Below, in pieces: positions 1-10,483 of a DNA stretch of 64,000 nt. The translations under genes were made by a program, and so were the position numbers. Within the stretch, counting starts at the first letter, position 1. Each line of letters opens with the position of its first letter. Source of the stretch: Symsagittifera roscoffensis (lineage: Eukaryota > Xenacoelomorpha > Acoela > Convolutidae); the NCBI RefSeq assembly GCF_963678635.1, contig NC_087067.1:50896233-50960232 (forward strand). Direction: 5' to 3'. The notes below the pieces were generated by a model. The model saw only the letters and a list, made by a program, of their open reading frames with translations. It had not been told where the DNA came from and searched no databases.

Positions 1-1635
1 GAATTTTTTTTTTGCACTTAATTCAGTTCATTGTCGAAATCAGACCGTCTTCTTGTCATTCCCCGGTCTATGGAGTATTTTTTGATAACATCTTTATGAA
101 AGTTTTGTATAATTGTTTTATTTCAGATTTTATCTTCCCATACACGCTAAAGTGATGTCATCAGCATCTATTAACTTGATAATAACTCCAAAAACTTGCT
201 TTAAGTCAATTTGGAAAAACTTCTGATTTCTGAGCCGGACTAAATCAGTTTCAAACCCCCCATAACAGCCAAAATTCACAAATGAAATATAATTTCAAAT
301 TCGAGCTTAGATTATCAATTCCATCAAACAGTATAGCTTTTCCATTCAGAAGCGGCTAGTTAAAATATTCAATTTTGTCTGAGGAAAAAGTACCACAGAA
401 TACATTTATTCAGTTCTTTAATCGATACAGAAACAACCCCGGTAACCAGCCGTTGTCCATCAAACACAGAACACCACGGTCAAACTTATCATTGCTGCAA
501 AACTATACACAAAAACTATACGCAAAACTATACACTGAATTTTGCACCACTTGCGATACAAAAATGAATGACTGCGATTAAAATCAAATAAAAAGAAAAA
601 TCAACAATTGAAGAAAAATTTTCAAAATTAGTTTTTTTTTCATAATTTTTTTAAATGCAAAAAAAAACTTAAATTACCAAAACAAAGTTACCTACCACAC
701 TAGAATTTTTGCAAATAGTTTTTGGAATGCTTAGAATGCTAGCCGAGTTTTCAAAAAAGTCTTTTCTGCGGAAACTAAGCCGCCAAAAAAGTCTGAATTA
801 GCATTTACATTAGCTTGAAAACTTTCAGTTTGCAAAAAAATTTCGAACGCAATCAAATATCCGGGCTTTGTCGTCAAGCATGGGTGTTACAGCAACTAAA
901 AAAAAGCTGAACCTTCAAATTAAAATTTGGTTTCAAAAACGCGCTGGATGGTTGATTGATTTTGAAATTATATTACAGGAAGTATATGAGTTAGTCCAGA
1001 ATCCATGGGAGTCCTGTTAACAAAATTATTTTTATGAAAAAAGTCTGGTGCCCGATTGCAATACTCTTTACTTATCGCAAGGGTAAAATCAGAACAAAAA
1101 AATCGGTTGCTGGGTCAGATGAAGATACAAACCCCACCAGCTAATGATTTTTAAATAATTAATGCGACAAAAAATCCGGAGAGAGACAAAAAATAGAAGA
1201 CGGTTTTTTAATTTTTTGAAACCCGTTCTAACAAAGAGGCGAAGAGAAGATTTGCATTATTTGTGATACAAAGAAAATGACTAACGGTAAAAACATAATT
1301 ACTATGTATTTATTATTATGTTCCAAAACACAACAAAATATGAAAAGAGTAGCTACGATCCAGCTATTCTCGTACATTTTTGATTCATAAGAGCCCTCAT
1401 GACATAATCAAACCATGAGATTTAAACGTAGGCTAAAAAACGAAAAATATTGTTTGTTGAAATTTTCAGTACCTTCTCTAGATGAAAAACCACAAACGAA
1501 CAAAAAAACTTCCAAATTTCGTAGACAAAAAAACTTCAACAAAGATTCTTGAAACGCAATTAATTGTTTGGCAATTAAGCTTACAAAAATATTGTAAGTC
1601 TTTTGTAATGCGAAAAAATTATCGCATCCAAAAAA

Positions 1636-1720
1636 ACGGGTCCGAACTAGGTTCGAACCTATGACTTTTATCATCGCAAGAACGAACGCCCTTTCCACTC
1701 TAAATGGGCCAATGCGATAA
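1636..1720 (-). repeat. tRNA-derived SINE head
   Basis: Read on the minus strand, the segment has an A-box-like TTTAGAGTGG stretch followed about 40 nt later by a B box, GGTTCGAACCT. This is an internal RNA polymerase III promoter layout. Flanking sequence does not close an acceptor stem, so this is a tRNA-derived SINE or tRNA relic, not a working tRNA gene. Similar minus-strand heads lie near 19036, 19445, 26186 and 30641. Confidence 0.55.
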
Positions 1721-2384
1721 AAGAAAATTGACATGCTCTTAAAATAAGCTGAGCAAGTGTTTCAATGATTTTATCAACTTTTTTTGAACTGAAAAAATTG
1801 GTTATCAGATAATAACATAAAATGCAGAGTTATCGCTCAAACTGAAAACGGTCGGTCAAAAAATTGTCCACAATTTTTTTTGTTCAATAACAACTGTATT
1901 TTGCTTAAAATTTTCAATAAAAATTGAGCAAAACTCTTGGAACTCAGTTACTGCAAATGCAACATAAAAACGGCTTTCTAAAAAGTTAGTATTGGCAAGT
2001 TTCACTGCTGTCTGAACTCAGCTGTGTTTTATCGTCTTTAAAATAAGGCAGACACTCGATAGCCCGCAAAAAAGTACAAAAATATAGGTTCTAGTCCTTC
2101 CCAAACCACATAACTGTGCTATCGCAATCATGAGGGTTACTTCTGCCTTAAATGAGCAGCAAAAGTGAGCAGAAAAGCTCCGAAGTTGAAAAAAATAGAT
2201 CTATCGAAATATAAATTTACCCATGTCTCTCCTTGGAAGGTAACTCAAGGCAAAGATGTCAAGCATTTGAATAATTAAGTTAGCAACGGAACAAAACGTA
2301 AGAAGAGGAAATAAAGCCAATAATCTTATGCAGACAAAAATAAACAACAAAGAGATTTTATAAATAAAAACTTTCAAATTTTAA

Positions 2385-2700
2385 GTCCTACCGAAGAAGA
2401 ATTAAAGCCGACAATCTTTGAGACACAAATGAAGCAAAAAAAAAGTAATTTAAAAAACAAAAATTCAGGCTTAAAGTAAAAAAAAATTGTGATGTAGCAA
2501 CTATGCCGACAATCTTTCAGCAGACACCCGCTGAGCCGGAAAATAATGATTTTAAAAACTAAACGTTTCAAGTCCCCGTGAAACTACAATGAATAACACT
2601 CGTACTGAAACTTCAACGCAAGTTGTTTACAACACAAGCAAAACCCTTAATGTGGCAACTAAGCCGACAATCTTTGAGCAGACAACAGTTGGGCTGAAAA
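2385..2700 (+). repeat. Dispersed repeat cluster with a GCCGACAATCTTT motif
   Basis: The motif GCCGACAATCTTT occurs near 2407, 2507 and 2666. It is followed by GAGCAGACA or similar and preceded by a GTxGCAACTAxGCC context. A related block with the same order of short motifs lies at about 7930-8060, and a weaker one near 28140-28220. It looks like a degraded non-autonomous element family, with no coding content. Confidence 0.45.
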
Positions 2701-2895
2701 AAAATTCATTTTTTTTAAATTTGAAAGCCATTTTTTATTGATTTTTTCTTTAAAAAAATCAAAGGTTCAAGGTTCAACACCCCCCTAAAATACAATGAGC
2801 AACACTTGGACTTAGTGGGAGAACAATCCGACAATTTCAATGGGATAAGAAAGGAGAAGTGCTGGATAAAGAAGATAAACATTTTCGAGAAGATG

Positions 2896-2960
2896 TGTAA
2901 GAAAATTTGTTTACGGGAAAAATTCAAGTTCCCTATTAGTAGAAGACACTTGCTCTCCCA
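2896..2960 (+). repeat. Dispersed TTTACGGGAAAA repeat, copy 1
   Basis: A TGTAAGAAxxTTTGTTTACGG stretch is followed by GAAAAA, a TTCCCxATTA block and AGAAGACACTTGC. Recognisable copies lie at 8241-8297, 9012-9072 and 26353-26412. The shared order over about 60 bp, without coding potential, indicates one dispersed family, probably the body of a SINE. Confidence 0.45.
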
Positions 2961-3009
2961 ATTGTATAAAACGAAAAATTAGCATGTTTTAAAATAATTG
3001 TATACTTAG

Positions 3010-3197
3010 GTCTCCCTAAACCCATCACCATCAGTTCTCGGCTGATCATCTACAACATCCTGGCACTAGCCTCCAAAGGCACTTATGTCTACTCCCCTTC
3101 AGACATGTCTCTAGTGGCCCAGCCCCTCCCCCACGTGGGGGGGGGGGGGGGGCAGAACATCGCATTCCTGAGTGTAATATACCACGGACCCTCATTC
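3010..3197 (+). CDS. 4-coumarate-CoA-ligase-like synthetase, exon with end of A3 motif (partial gene)
   Basis: The exon is bounded by an acceptor ending in TTAG (3009) and a donor GTAAGA (3198). It starts with two bases of a split codon (xGT, fitting glycine), then reads LPKPITISSRLIIYNIL, which resembles the LPKG...SHxN part of the ATP-binding A3 motif of AMP-forming ligases. Later it reads IAFLSVIYHGPSF, like the conserved histidine segment after A3. A tract of 18-19 Gs near 3135 encodes a glycine run; its exact length may be a sequencing uncertainty, but the frame is consistent on both sides. The enzyme family activates carboxylates as acyl-AMP and transfers them to CoA. The substrate cannot be inferred. 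Confidence 0.6.
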
Positions 3198-4202
3198 GTA
3201 AGAAACAAGATGGTGAAACACTACATCTCCTAAAATCAAATCTAAAAATTCAATGATGAAATTGGGGCTCGAAGTTTTTTTCGGAAGCACATGCATGCTT
3301 GAAATTCAATACCAAAAATTTTTTCCAAAAAAAAATTTTTTTTTTGCTCGTATTTAATTGATTTATAGTGCTTTTTTGGCTCTGATAAAGAGGCTATTGT
3401 AACTTGGAAATTGGATAACCTAAATTTCGAGTGCCCAAAAATTATCTCAGCCAATCAGAAATCAGTACCCCAAATTTGAAAATAAAACCTGGGTTGACAA
3501 AAATGCTTATGACACAATTTCATACTATGAAAAAATGCTTATCATACAATTTCCTTCTAAGGCAACCGTTTGATAAGCATTTTTTTCACAAAATCCGTAT
3601 ATGAAATTATGATTGGCATTTTTCTTGTATGGACATCAACCCGGGAGGAGAGAAAATCAGTCATATTTTCATATACGGACTTTGTGAAAAAAATATTTGT
3701 ATATATATTTGTTTTTGTTTGGTAGCCAAAAAATTCACTTTAGAACATATAAATCACCAATTTTTTTGAGCAAAACATTAGATCCGAATTTGGATCTACA
3801 CAGTTTTCTAAGCATAAGATCTTGAATTTTTCGGTTTGTTTAACATGCTGAGATCTGATTGGTATGTTTCTGACTATCGGATAGGGGAGTCCCTCTTGCC
3901 AGAAGTACCGAATGCCCAAAAATTATGTCAGCCAATTATGTTTCGCTATTTGTAAATCTGAGAGAACTAATCATGAAAATCGAACGTTTTTGGACAGTTC
4001 AGAGAAGGCTGATTGGTTGAGATTTTTCACGTAATTCGGTACTTTTTTCATGAAAACAGCCCCCTATTCTATCTATCTGCATATATTTTGATCTCCTTAA
4101 TTGTGAAAACCAATGAGAAAAATGTCACAAAATCCGTATAAAATATGCGGAGAGTGCGAAATTGGGGGGGTATTACGGAAACACGCTCCATTTCCTATTT
4201 AG
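3198..4202 (+). other. Intron of the synthetase gene, possibly with a lost or unseen exon
   Basis: The exon to the left ends in phase 0 and the next exon starts with the last base of a codon, so they cannot be joined directly. Family members have about 90 residues between these two motifs. At least one exon is therefore missing from my reading, or has been lost. The stretch is AT-rich and holds inverted copies of ATGCTTATxATACAATTT and its complement around 3500-3620. No convincing exon was seen. Confidence 0.5.
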
Positions 4203-4504
4203 AGTGAAAAATATTTACGGCGCCTCTGAATTATGTGGGGTAGTGTTTGCTACCAACGACCACCTCCGAACACCCATAGAATCAGTGGGGATTTGCGTGC
4301 CTGGAATATCATTTAAATTAGTCCGGATGGGGGAGAAAGAAGGATTCAGGACCCCCCTCTCCCCCAATGGAGTTATCACTGAGCCCGGTGTTGAGGGGGA
4401 GATGATGATAAAACTACCAAGTGGACAGCAGCTGAATTATGTTTACTTCAACAACCCTAAGAAAACTAAGGATTCTATGACGGAAGACGGGTTCTACAAA
4501 ACAG
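4203..4504 (+). CDS. 4-coumarate-CoA-ligase-like synthetase, exon with A5-A7 motifs
   Basis: After an acceptor CCTATTTAG the exon reads VKNIYGASELCGVVFATND, where YGASE is the A5 motif (YGxTE) of the adenylating superfamily. It continues through VGICVPGISFKLV and GEMMIKLPSG to YFNNPKKTKDSMTEDGFYKTG, the approach to the A7 motif (GWxxTGD). It ends ACA G|GTTGGG in phase 1. Joining to the next exon gives TGD, the correct A7 core with the ribose-binding aspartate. This is one of the strongest protein matches in the window. Confidence 0.85.
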
Positions 4505-4575
4505 GTTGGGGCGAAAGGGCTCAGAACAAACTAATCGGCCAGTTAACAATGAAATCATTTTGATAGTTCAATTAT

Positions 4576-4658
4576 ATTTAGCTGCTGTTAGTATTGCCTT
4601 GTATTCTGTGAAATCACTGTATTCATCGAAATCAAACTAAAATTAACAGCAGCTAAAT
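4576..4658. repeat. Small MITE-like inverted repeat in the intron
   Basis: Perfect 15-bp terminal inverted repeats (ATTTAGCTGCTGTTA at 4576-4590 and its complement at 4644-4658) flank about 53 bp without coding content. The size and symmetry fit a tiny non-autonomous DNA element or a fold-back sequence. It lies in the intron between two synthetase exons. Confidence 0.5.
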
Positions 4659-4771
4659 AAAAAGATTTGGATCAGTTTTTTTTTCGATCAAGCGATCTGC
4701 GTTTTTCCAACTCCAATCAAACTTGAGTGTCATGGCGATGATTATCTCTAAATGTTTTTCTCTCTTTTCAG

Positions 4772-4878
4772 GCGACGTTGCTAAGTTGGATGAGGACTGG
4801 AATGTGTACATCTGTGGAAGAGTTAGTGAGATCATCAAGTACAGAGGCCAGTCTGTTTCCCCACACGAACTGGAAGAG
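4772..4878 (+). CDS. 4-coumarate-CoA-ligase-like synthetase, exon with A7-A8 motifs
   Basis: The acceptor TCTCTTTTCAG (to 4771) opens an exon whose first two bases complete the glycine of TGD. It reads DVAKLDEDWNVYICGRVSEI and then IKYRGQSVSPHELEE. This contains the A8 hinge (GRxxExIKxxGxxVxPxELE), including the arginine and lysine positions typical of acyl-CoA ligases. It ends in GAG|GTGACA in phase 0 and joins directly to the exon at 9564. Confidence 0.88.
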
Positions 4879-5109
4879 GTGACAAACTAATATAATATCA
4901 GTCTATTGAAAGGTTCACGGATAGATGTTGGCTAAAATGACAAAATATGCATGATACGCATGATTCGTGACCAAAGTTGCAGTTTTTTCTGTTTTAATTG
5001 CAGCCTAATTGATCTCTAAACGCACTAAACTTTGAAAATTACTAATTTTTGAAAAACGACATACTTTTAACAACCCTGACCCTTTTAACAACCTTTTTGA
5101 AATATAATC

Positions 5110-6480
5110 TGCCCCGCCTTCATCCCCTCTTACATTACGCACATCTACGACCCCCCCCCCCTCCTTCACTACCCCCACATACCCCCGCCTTCATCCCATC
5201 TTACATAACGCACATCTACGACCCCCCCTCCTTCACTACCCCCACATACTCCCGCCTTCATCCCATCTTACATTACGCACATCTACGACCCCCCCCCCTC
5301 CTTCACTACCCCCACACACCCCCGCCTTCATCCCCTCTTACATTACGCACATCTACGACCCCCCCCCCCCTCCTTCACTACCCCCACACACCCCCGCCTT
5401 CATCCCCTCTTACATTACGCACATCTACGACCCCCCCCCCCTCCTTCACTACCCCCACATACCCCCGCCTTCATCCCATCTTACATAACGCACATCTACG
5501 ACCCCCCCTCCTTCACTACCCCCACATACTCCCGCCTTCATCCCATCTTACATTACGCACATCTACGACCCCCCCCTCCTTCACTACCCCCACATACACC
5601 CGTCTTCATCCCATCTTACATTACGCACATCTACGACCCCCCCCCCCCACCTTGACTACCCCCACATACACCCGCCTTCATCCCATCTTACATTACGCAC
5701 ATCTACGACCCCCCCCCACCTTCACTACCCCCACATACACCCGCCTTCATCCCATCTTACATTACGCACATCTACCACCCCCCCCCCCCCACCTTCACTA
5801 CCCCCACATACACCCGCCTTCATCCCATCTTAAATTACGCACATCTACGACCCCCCCCCCTCCTTCACTACCCCCACATACCCCCGCCTTCATCCCATCT
5901 TACATAACGCACATCTACGACCCCCCTCCTTCACTACCCCCACATACTCCCACCTTCATCCCCTCTTACATTACGCACATCTACGACCCCCCCCCCTCCT
6001 TCACTACCCCCACATACCCCCGCCTTCATCCCATCTTACATAACGCACATCTACGACCCCCCCCCCCCGCACCTTCACTACCCCCACATACACCCGCCTT
6101 CATCCCATCTTACATTACGCACATCTACGACCCCCCCCCCACCTTCACTACCCCCACATACACCCGCCTTCATCCCATCTTACATTACGCACATCTACGA
6201 CCCCCCCCCCCCCCCACCTTCACTACCCCCACATACACCCGCCTTCATCCCATCTTACATTACGCACATCTACGACCCCGCACCCCCACCTTCACTACCC
6301 CCACATACACTCGCCTTCATCCCATCTTACATTATGCACATCTACGACCCCCCCCCCCCTCCTTCACTACCCCCACATACCCCCGCCTTCATCCCATCTT
6401 ACATTACGCACATCTACGACCCCCCCTCCTTCACTACCCCCACATACCCCCTTCCTTCATCTCATCTTCAACCCCCCCCC
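5110..6480 (+). repeat. C-rich minisatellite of about 20 units, 62-75 bp each
   Basis: Each unit reads CTTCATCCCATCTTACAT, TACGCACATCTACGA, a run of about 6-15 Cs, then a CTTCACTACCCCCACATAC block. About 20 copies lie head to tail. They differ mainly in the length of the poly-C run and in a few exchanges (TACATTACG or TACATAACG, ATACCCCC or ATACACCC). The array happens to stay open in one frame for 499 codons, but it lies between two well-defined exons and is an intronic repeat. One strand is a G-rich strand able to form quadruplexes. Confidence 0.92.
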
Positions 6481-6936
6481 CCCCCCCCGACACCCCCCAC
6501 CCACACACACACACATACACACCTACTTCGCTCCAACCCCAAGACTAAGTGCCATTCTTACCCACACTCTTGCCCAACGCCCCCTTGCCAGAAATATTGC
6601 AGCCCCATAAAGTTGAAAGCTGGCTTAAACGTAAGACTCAATGTAACGATTGCGATGCTTTGTATATATAAGTTCAAGCTTTTTTAAAAACCAGGATATA
6701 GCTTTTAAACGTTTATAATATCTTATAATCTAATCAATTATAACACTTTCTAGTGCATTTCAATCCGGTATAATTGATTATAATGGATAAAAACTAATAT
6801 CTACTGTGGTTGATTTTTGATCTAATATTAATCTAATATAACCTCAGGGCCGAGAGCCCAAATTATTTTATGATGCTTGATGAAAAAAATACTAACTCTA
6901 AATATCAACTTGAAAAGTAATTTTCCAAGCTTCGTT

Positions 6937-7089
6937 GCATTCCAAAACACAATTTGTCATATTTGAAGACTTAAAAGCATTTTTTTTCACACAATTTCCT
7001 AAAACTTAAAAGGAGTTTTTTCGCCCAGTTTTGCACAGATAAACAAAAATCATAAGCCTTTTAATATGACAAATTGTGTTTTGGAATGC
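6937..7089. repeat. MITE-like element with perfect 27-bp inverted repeats
   Basis: GCATTCCAAAACACAATTTG..., 27 bp at 6937-6963, is the exact reverse complement of 7063-7089. The symmetry extends imperfectly several bases outward (GCTTCGTT against GCTTCAGC). The 99-bp interior is AT-rich and non-coding. Total length of about 153 bp and long perfect arms fit a miniature inverted-repeat transposable element. Confidence 0.65.
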
Positions 7090-7929
7090 GCTGAAGCATC
7101 GAAAAACACTTTTTGAACTGGTATTATGAGGTAAAGACCAAACGAATGCGATTTAAAGGTATGAATACAAAGAATGCTTAGAACTAAAACAGAGCTTTTT
7201 AAAAATAAATTGATAAGTTTTCGTTTTTATTTTCAACGAATCCCCCGCCCTAAAACCAATGTTACTGAACATTTCGACACATGAAAAAGAGAAAAAGTAG
7301 AACATTAGAGAATTTTTTACGAGGAACAGCTGACTATTAATTTTTTTCTTTAATTTCTAGGACCATTGAACTTAAATATGAAATCAAATTCGAGATGTTT
7401 TTCAGTTTTTGTGATTATTAAAGAAGCTTGTACCGGGCCACAAACTGCAAATCAACTAGTAAGACACATCGGACACCAACATTTGTTTTAGACTGGACAC
7501 AAACACTTTTTTGTTAAATGGCTGTGTTGTTGACACATCCCTTTTCCATCAAACGTCTGATTAAATTTTAAGGAAAATTACAAGTTGCTTCTCTCTGCAA
7601 AAACACAAGGCAGTGCTTCGCAATAAAAGCAAAAACATAGAAATCAAGTGCTCGAAAAATTGAAAAAAGAGGCAAAGCGAAGCACCACTTGCGATTAAAC
7701 ACAAATTTAAATAACAAAAGAAGTGGAAAAAATATTTTACAAAAATTTAAAAAAAGTAGGTCTACCAAAATTTCTGCATGTCTCGACTTAAAATCATTCA
7801 AGAAAAGCATGCCGAGCAAGACGTTTGAAAAATTATGTAACGCGAAATTTAACTGATGAAGCGGAAGAAGTCGACAAACTTTGATCAGCCATAGTTTAGC
7901 CAAACAAAAAAAAAACATTTTACAGAAAA

Positions 7930-8060
7930 TTTCGAGTCTCCCTGAAACTACAATGCACAACAATTGCAACTGCAATGAAAACTGGCTTACAGCACAAGAA
8001 AATATTTGATGCGACAAGAATGCAAAAAAAACTTGAGTAGAAACCAGTGAAAGTCGGAAA
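7930..8060 (+). repeat. Second copy of the GCCGACAATC-type dispersed repeat
   Basis: This block matches 2571-2690 in the order of its motifs: AGTCTCCCTGAAACTACAAT, then AACAATTGCAACTGCAATGA, a block ending ACAGCACAAG, a GATGCGACAAGAATGC block and AGTAG...CCAGTGAAAGTCGG. It is diverged and non-coding. Confidence 0.4.
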
Positions 8061-8240
8061 ATTCATATTTTACCGAAAAAAAACATCAGAAATTACATGC
8101 TGAAAAATCCAAGGTCCGGCCGAGATTCCAAACCCAGACATAAAGGTGCAAAATTTACTGCGCTTTCAATAGACCTACTGGGAAGGACGCTGGAAAATGT
8201 TAAGATTGAAAAATACATCAAGTTTAATTTCTAGCTGATT

Positions 8241-8297
8241 TGTAAGAAGTTTGCTTACGGGAAAAAGTATAATTGCCGATTTGAAGACACTTGCACT
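8241..8297 (+). repeat. Dispersed TTTACGGGAAAA repeat, copy 2
   Basis: The block TGTAAGAAGTTTGCTTACGG, GAAAAAGTATAATTGCC, then GATTTGAAGACACTTGC matches 2896-2960 over its whole length, ending in the same GAAGACACTTGC. Confidence 0.45.
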
Positions 8298-9011
8298 TGC
8301 ACTCGCACCTTTATTTAAAAAATGAATGAAAAACTAACACTTTTGTCTCAAAAGACAAACAAACTGAGAGAAAGGCAGAACTAGAAACACAATTACTGCA
8401 AAAGATAATTCAACATTATTCACCGAGCCGCAGCTAAACGCACAATACTTGGGTAAACGCCACTTGAGCCGGAAACAAAAGGTTGCGATAGAAAACTTTC
8501 AGCTAATTAAGTTTTGAAATTTGCACCATTACCACTAAGACACACAAATATTTTGATGAGCTCTCAATTCCCACTGAGACCTGCCAAAAAAACACAATTT
8601 TTTCCCCTTCGAGCAATGCTAAATGAGGTATGTCAGTCAATATAGCATAAACCGAACACATTTAAGCTGCAAGAAGTTAAAAACCAGTTAAGCCAAATCA
8701 GAGTTTAAGAACTTCAGAATGACTATGAATTATAATTACAATTGTTCAAATCATACAGAAAGATGTTTCAAAAGAAAATCGATATTTTGGAAAGGAACCC
8801 GATAAAAAGTAGACAGCAATAATCTGACAATTCATCTTATCCCAACAAAATTTTCAATGCCCACATTTATCGAAGAAAAAGAAAGTCAAACAGAAAAAGA
8901 AGGAACTTGAGCTCTTAGTCTTATGTTCTGAAAATGCGTTCTTTACCTTCAAACCAAATGATAAGATTCATGAAAGATATCGCGGTTCATAATAAAGCAA
9001 AATCAATTTCT

Positions 9012-9072
9012 TACAGTTTGAAAAAAAGTTGTTTACCGGAGAAAAGTCTAGTCCCGATTAAAAGTACGCTGG
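9012..9072 (+). repeat. Dispersed TTTACGGGAAAA repeat, copy 3
   Basis: TTGTTTACCGGAGAAAAG followed by TCTAGTCCCGATTAAAAG matches the family seen at 2896, 8241 and 26353. Confidence 0.4.
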
Positions 9073-9563
9073 CTTTCCCACGTGAAATCAATCCTATCTG
9101 TCAATTAATTGTAAAAAAGTAGCCAAACAAACCATATGAACGTTCAAAAAGTCAAGCAAATTTATTTAAGCTTCCGAAACCTAGAAAAATGAGATCGGTG
9201 AGGGGGGAGAAATTTCACTATTCGTTCGATGATTTAGACAAAAAAAGATTTTTTGAAAAATTATGGAAAAATGAAAAAAAAAAACGATGAGCTACTTTAA
9301 GCGAAGACAAAACGCTTGATTATAACACATAACATTTTCGCAAAATGGGTTCTTTTTCGTATTTTGTAAGAGCTAACCAAGCGTACAAACTGAAACAGAA
9401 ACTATCGAAGAACTAATTACAATTTGTGGATTACTTCTCGAACTTCTCTAAACTCTCTTTTTGTTCTAGTTAGGTAAAGATGAAAAACGCGTGGAGTGTG
9501 AAGTTCAAATGGAATGGGTATCGAATTATATTTAAAATAAAAGCATGTTTGTTGATGACTAGG

Positions 9564-9832
9564 TTATAATCCAGAGTGATTTGGTTATGGATTGTGGTGT
9601 GGTTGGACAACCGAGCGAATGCAATGGAGAAGATCCAGTCGCCTTTAGAGTCCCCTCCCCCAAAGGCACCACACTCCCCCAGGAACAAGTAAGACAGACT
9701 CTACTAGCACATGTGTCAGCCTCGGTGTCCGAACTAAAACTAATTCGAGAAGTCTATTTCATAGACAAGATTCCGAGAAATGGAAATAGGAAGACAATGC
9801 GAAACGATTTGAAGAGGCTTCTCCCGAAATGA
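9564..9832 (+). CDS. 4-coumarate-CoA-ligase-like synthetase, last exon with A10 motif
   Basis: After the acceptor GATGACTAG the exon reads VIIQSDLVMDCGVVGQPSEC, matching the carboxy-terminal subdomain (...V.D..VVG.P...) of acyl-CoA ligases, then EDPVAFRVPSPKGTTL. It ends IDKIPRNGNRKTMRNDLKRL before a TGA at 9830. The A10 motif normally reads PKTxSGKxxR. Here the catalytic-type lysine is kept (NRK) but the glycine before it is replaced by arginine. There is no peroxisomal targeting tripeptide; the protein ends LLPK. Confidence 0.85.
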
Positions 9833-10032
9833 TGGATCAAACAATCACTACGTAGTGCATACACAAGTGATCCCTGGAATTAGTGCGGAGAAAACCCTAG
9901 ACACAAGAAGTTTGATAACTGATCGCCGAAAGACAGCTGAATTCTTGCTACAAATTACTTAACGTAATTCGATTCATTTTTCGATTCATTTTACTTTTTG
10001 GAAGTAATAAGAAGGTAAAAATGAGTATGGTT
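9833..10032 (+). other. Downstream flank of the synthetase gene
   Basis: About 200 bp of probable 3' UTR or flank separate the synthetase stop codon from the left LTR of the 7.2-kb retrotransposon. The retrotransposon is transcribed towards the gene (convergent). The last five bases, TGGTT (10028-10032), are the left copy of its target-site duplication. Confidence 0.6.
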
Positions 10033-10332
10033 TGTGATGTTCCTAAACTGCGTAGCGTGTTGAGGAATAAAATTAAGAAAAGATAGTGTTAATTTACTGT
10101 TCTTGATCTTGTCTTGTTAATGAAGTTAGTAGCTGAGATTGGTTACTGTTTTCTAGCATGAGATATGAAACACTGACCAATTCATCTATAACGTTTTAGC
10201 AACACCAAATGGCCTTGACCACTCTTATATAATAATAGCATAATGGATATAGTTAGCACATATGGTTACTGCAGATGCAGTAGCTAGCAAACTGTCCTCA
10301 AGGTTATGTACTGCGGATGCTGCAGTACCACA
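10033..10332 (-). repeat. 3' LTR of the 7.2-kb retrotransposon
   Basis: This is the 300-bp direct repeat of 16914-17213. On the element's strand it begins TGTGGTACTGCAGC and ends AACATCACA. The minus-strand element places this copy at its 3' end. It is preceded on the minus strand by a purine-rich GGGGGAA tract. Confidence 0.93.
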
Positions 10333-10345
10333 TTCCCCCAGAGAC
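10333..10345 (-). promoter_or_regulatory. Polypurine tract of the 7.2-kb element
   Basis: Directly before the 3' LTR the minus strand reads GGTCTCTGGGGGAA|TGTGG. A G-rich purine run abutting the LTR is the standard primer site for plus-strand DNA synthesis in LTR elements. Confidence 0.75.
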
Positions 10346-10483
10346 CAATAAAATTTTATCTAATACATATAAAATTTTATAAATAACAATACTACGAGTT
10401 TTCAGCTCAGTTTTGTGGTACCATTGATGCATGAATGTTCTCTTTTGAGTTTTAACTATAAGTTTTTTTTTCCATTTCTTCTC

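Larger units (their letters stand above)
1..3009. other. AT-rich flank or intron upstream of the first recognised synthetase exon
   Basis: No reading frame here resembles a known protein. The first synthetase exon found (3010) opens with an acceptor and a split codon, so at least one upstream exon must exist. None is recognisable in this stretch, so the amino-terminal part of the protein is probably left of the window. The stretch holds long A/T runs, a tRNA-like SINE fragment near 1636 and several short dispersed repeats listed separately. Confidence 0.6.
4879..9563 (+). other. 4.7-kb intron of the synthetase gene
   Basis: The intron runs from the donor GTGACA (4879) to an acceptor GATGACTAG (9563). 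It contains the C-rich minisatellite, a MITE-like element at 6937-7089 and dispersed repeats. Short frames inside it (for example 7568-8017 minus and 8934-9122 plus) have A/T-driven composition and no family resemblance. Confidence 0.7.

Noticed and set aside
5049-6548. Open frame of 499 codons rich in proline and histidine
   Set aside because: It is a translation of the C-rich minisatellite, lies wholly between two synthetase exons, and has no start context or family.
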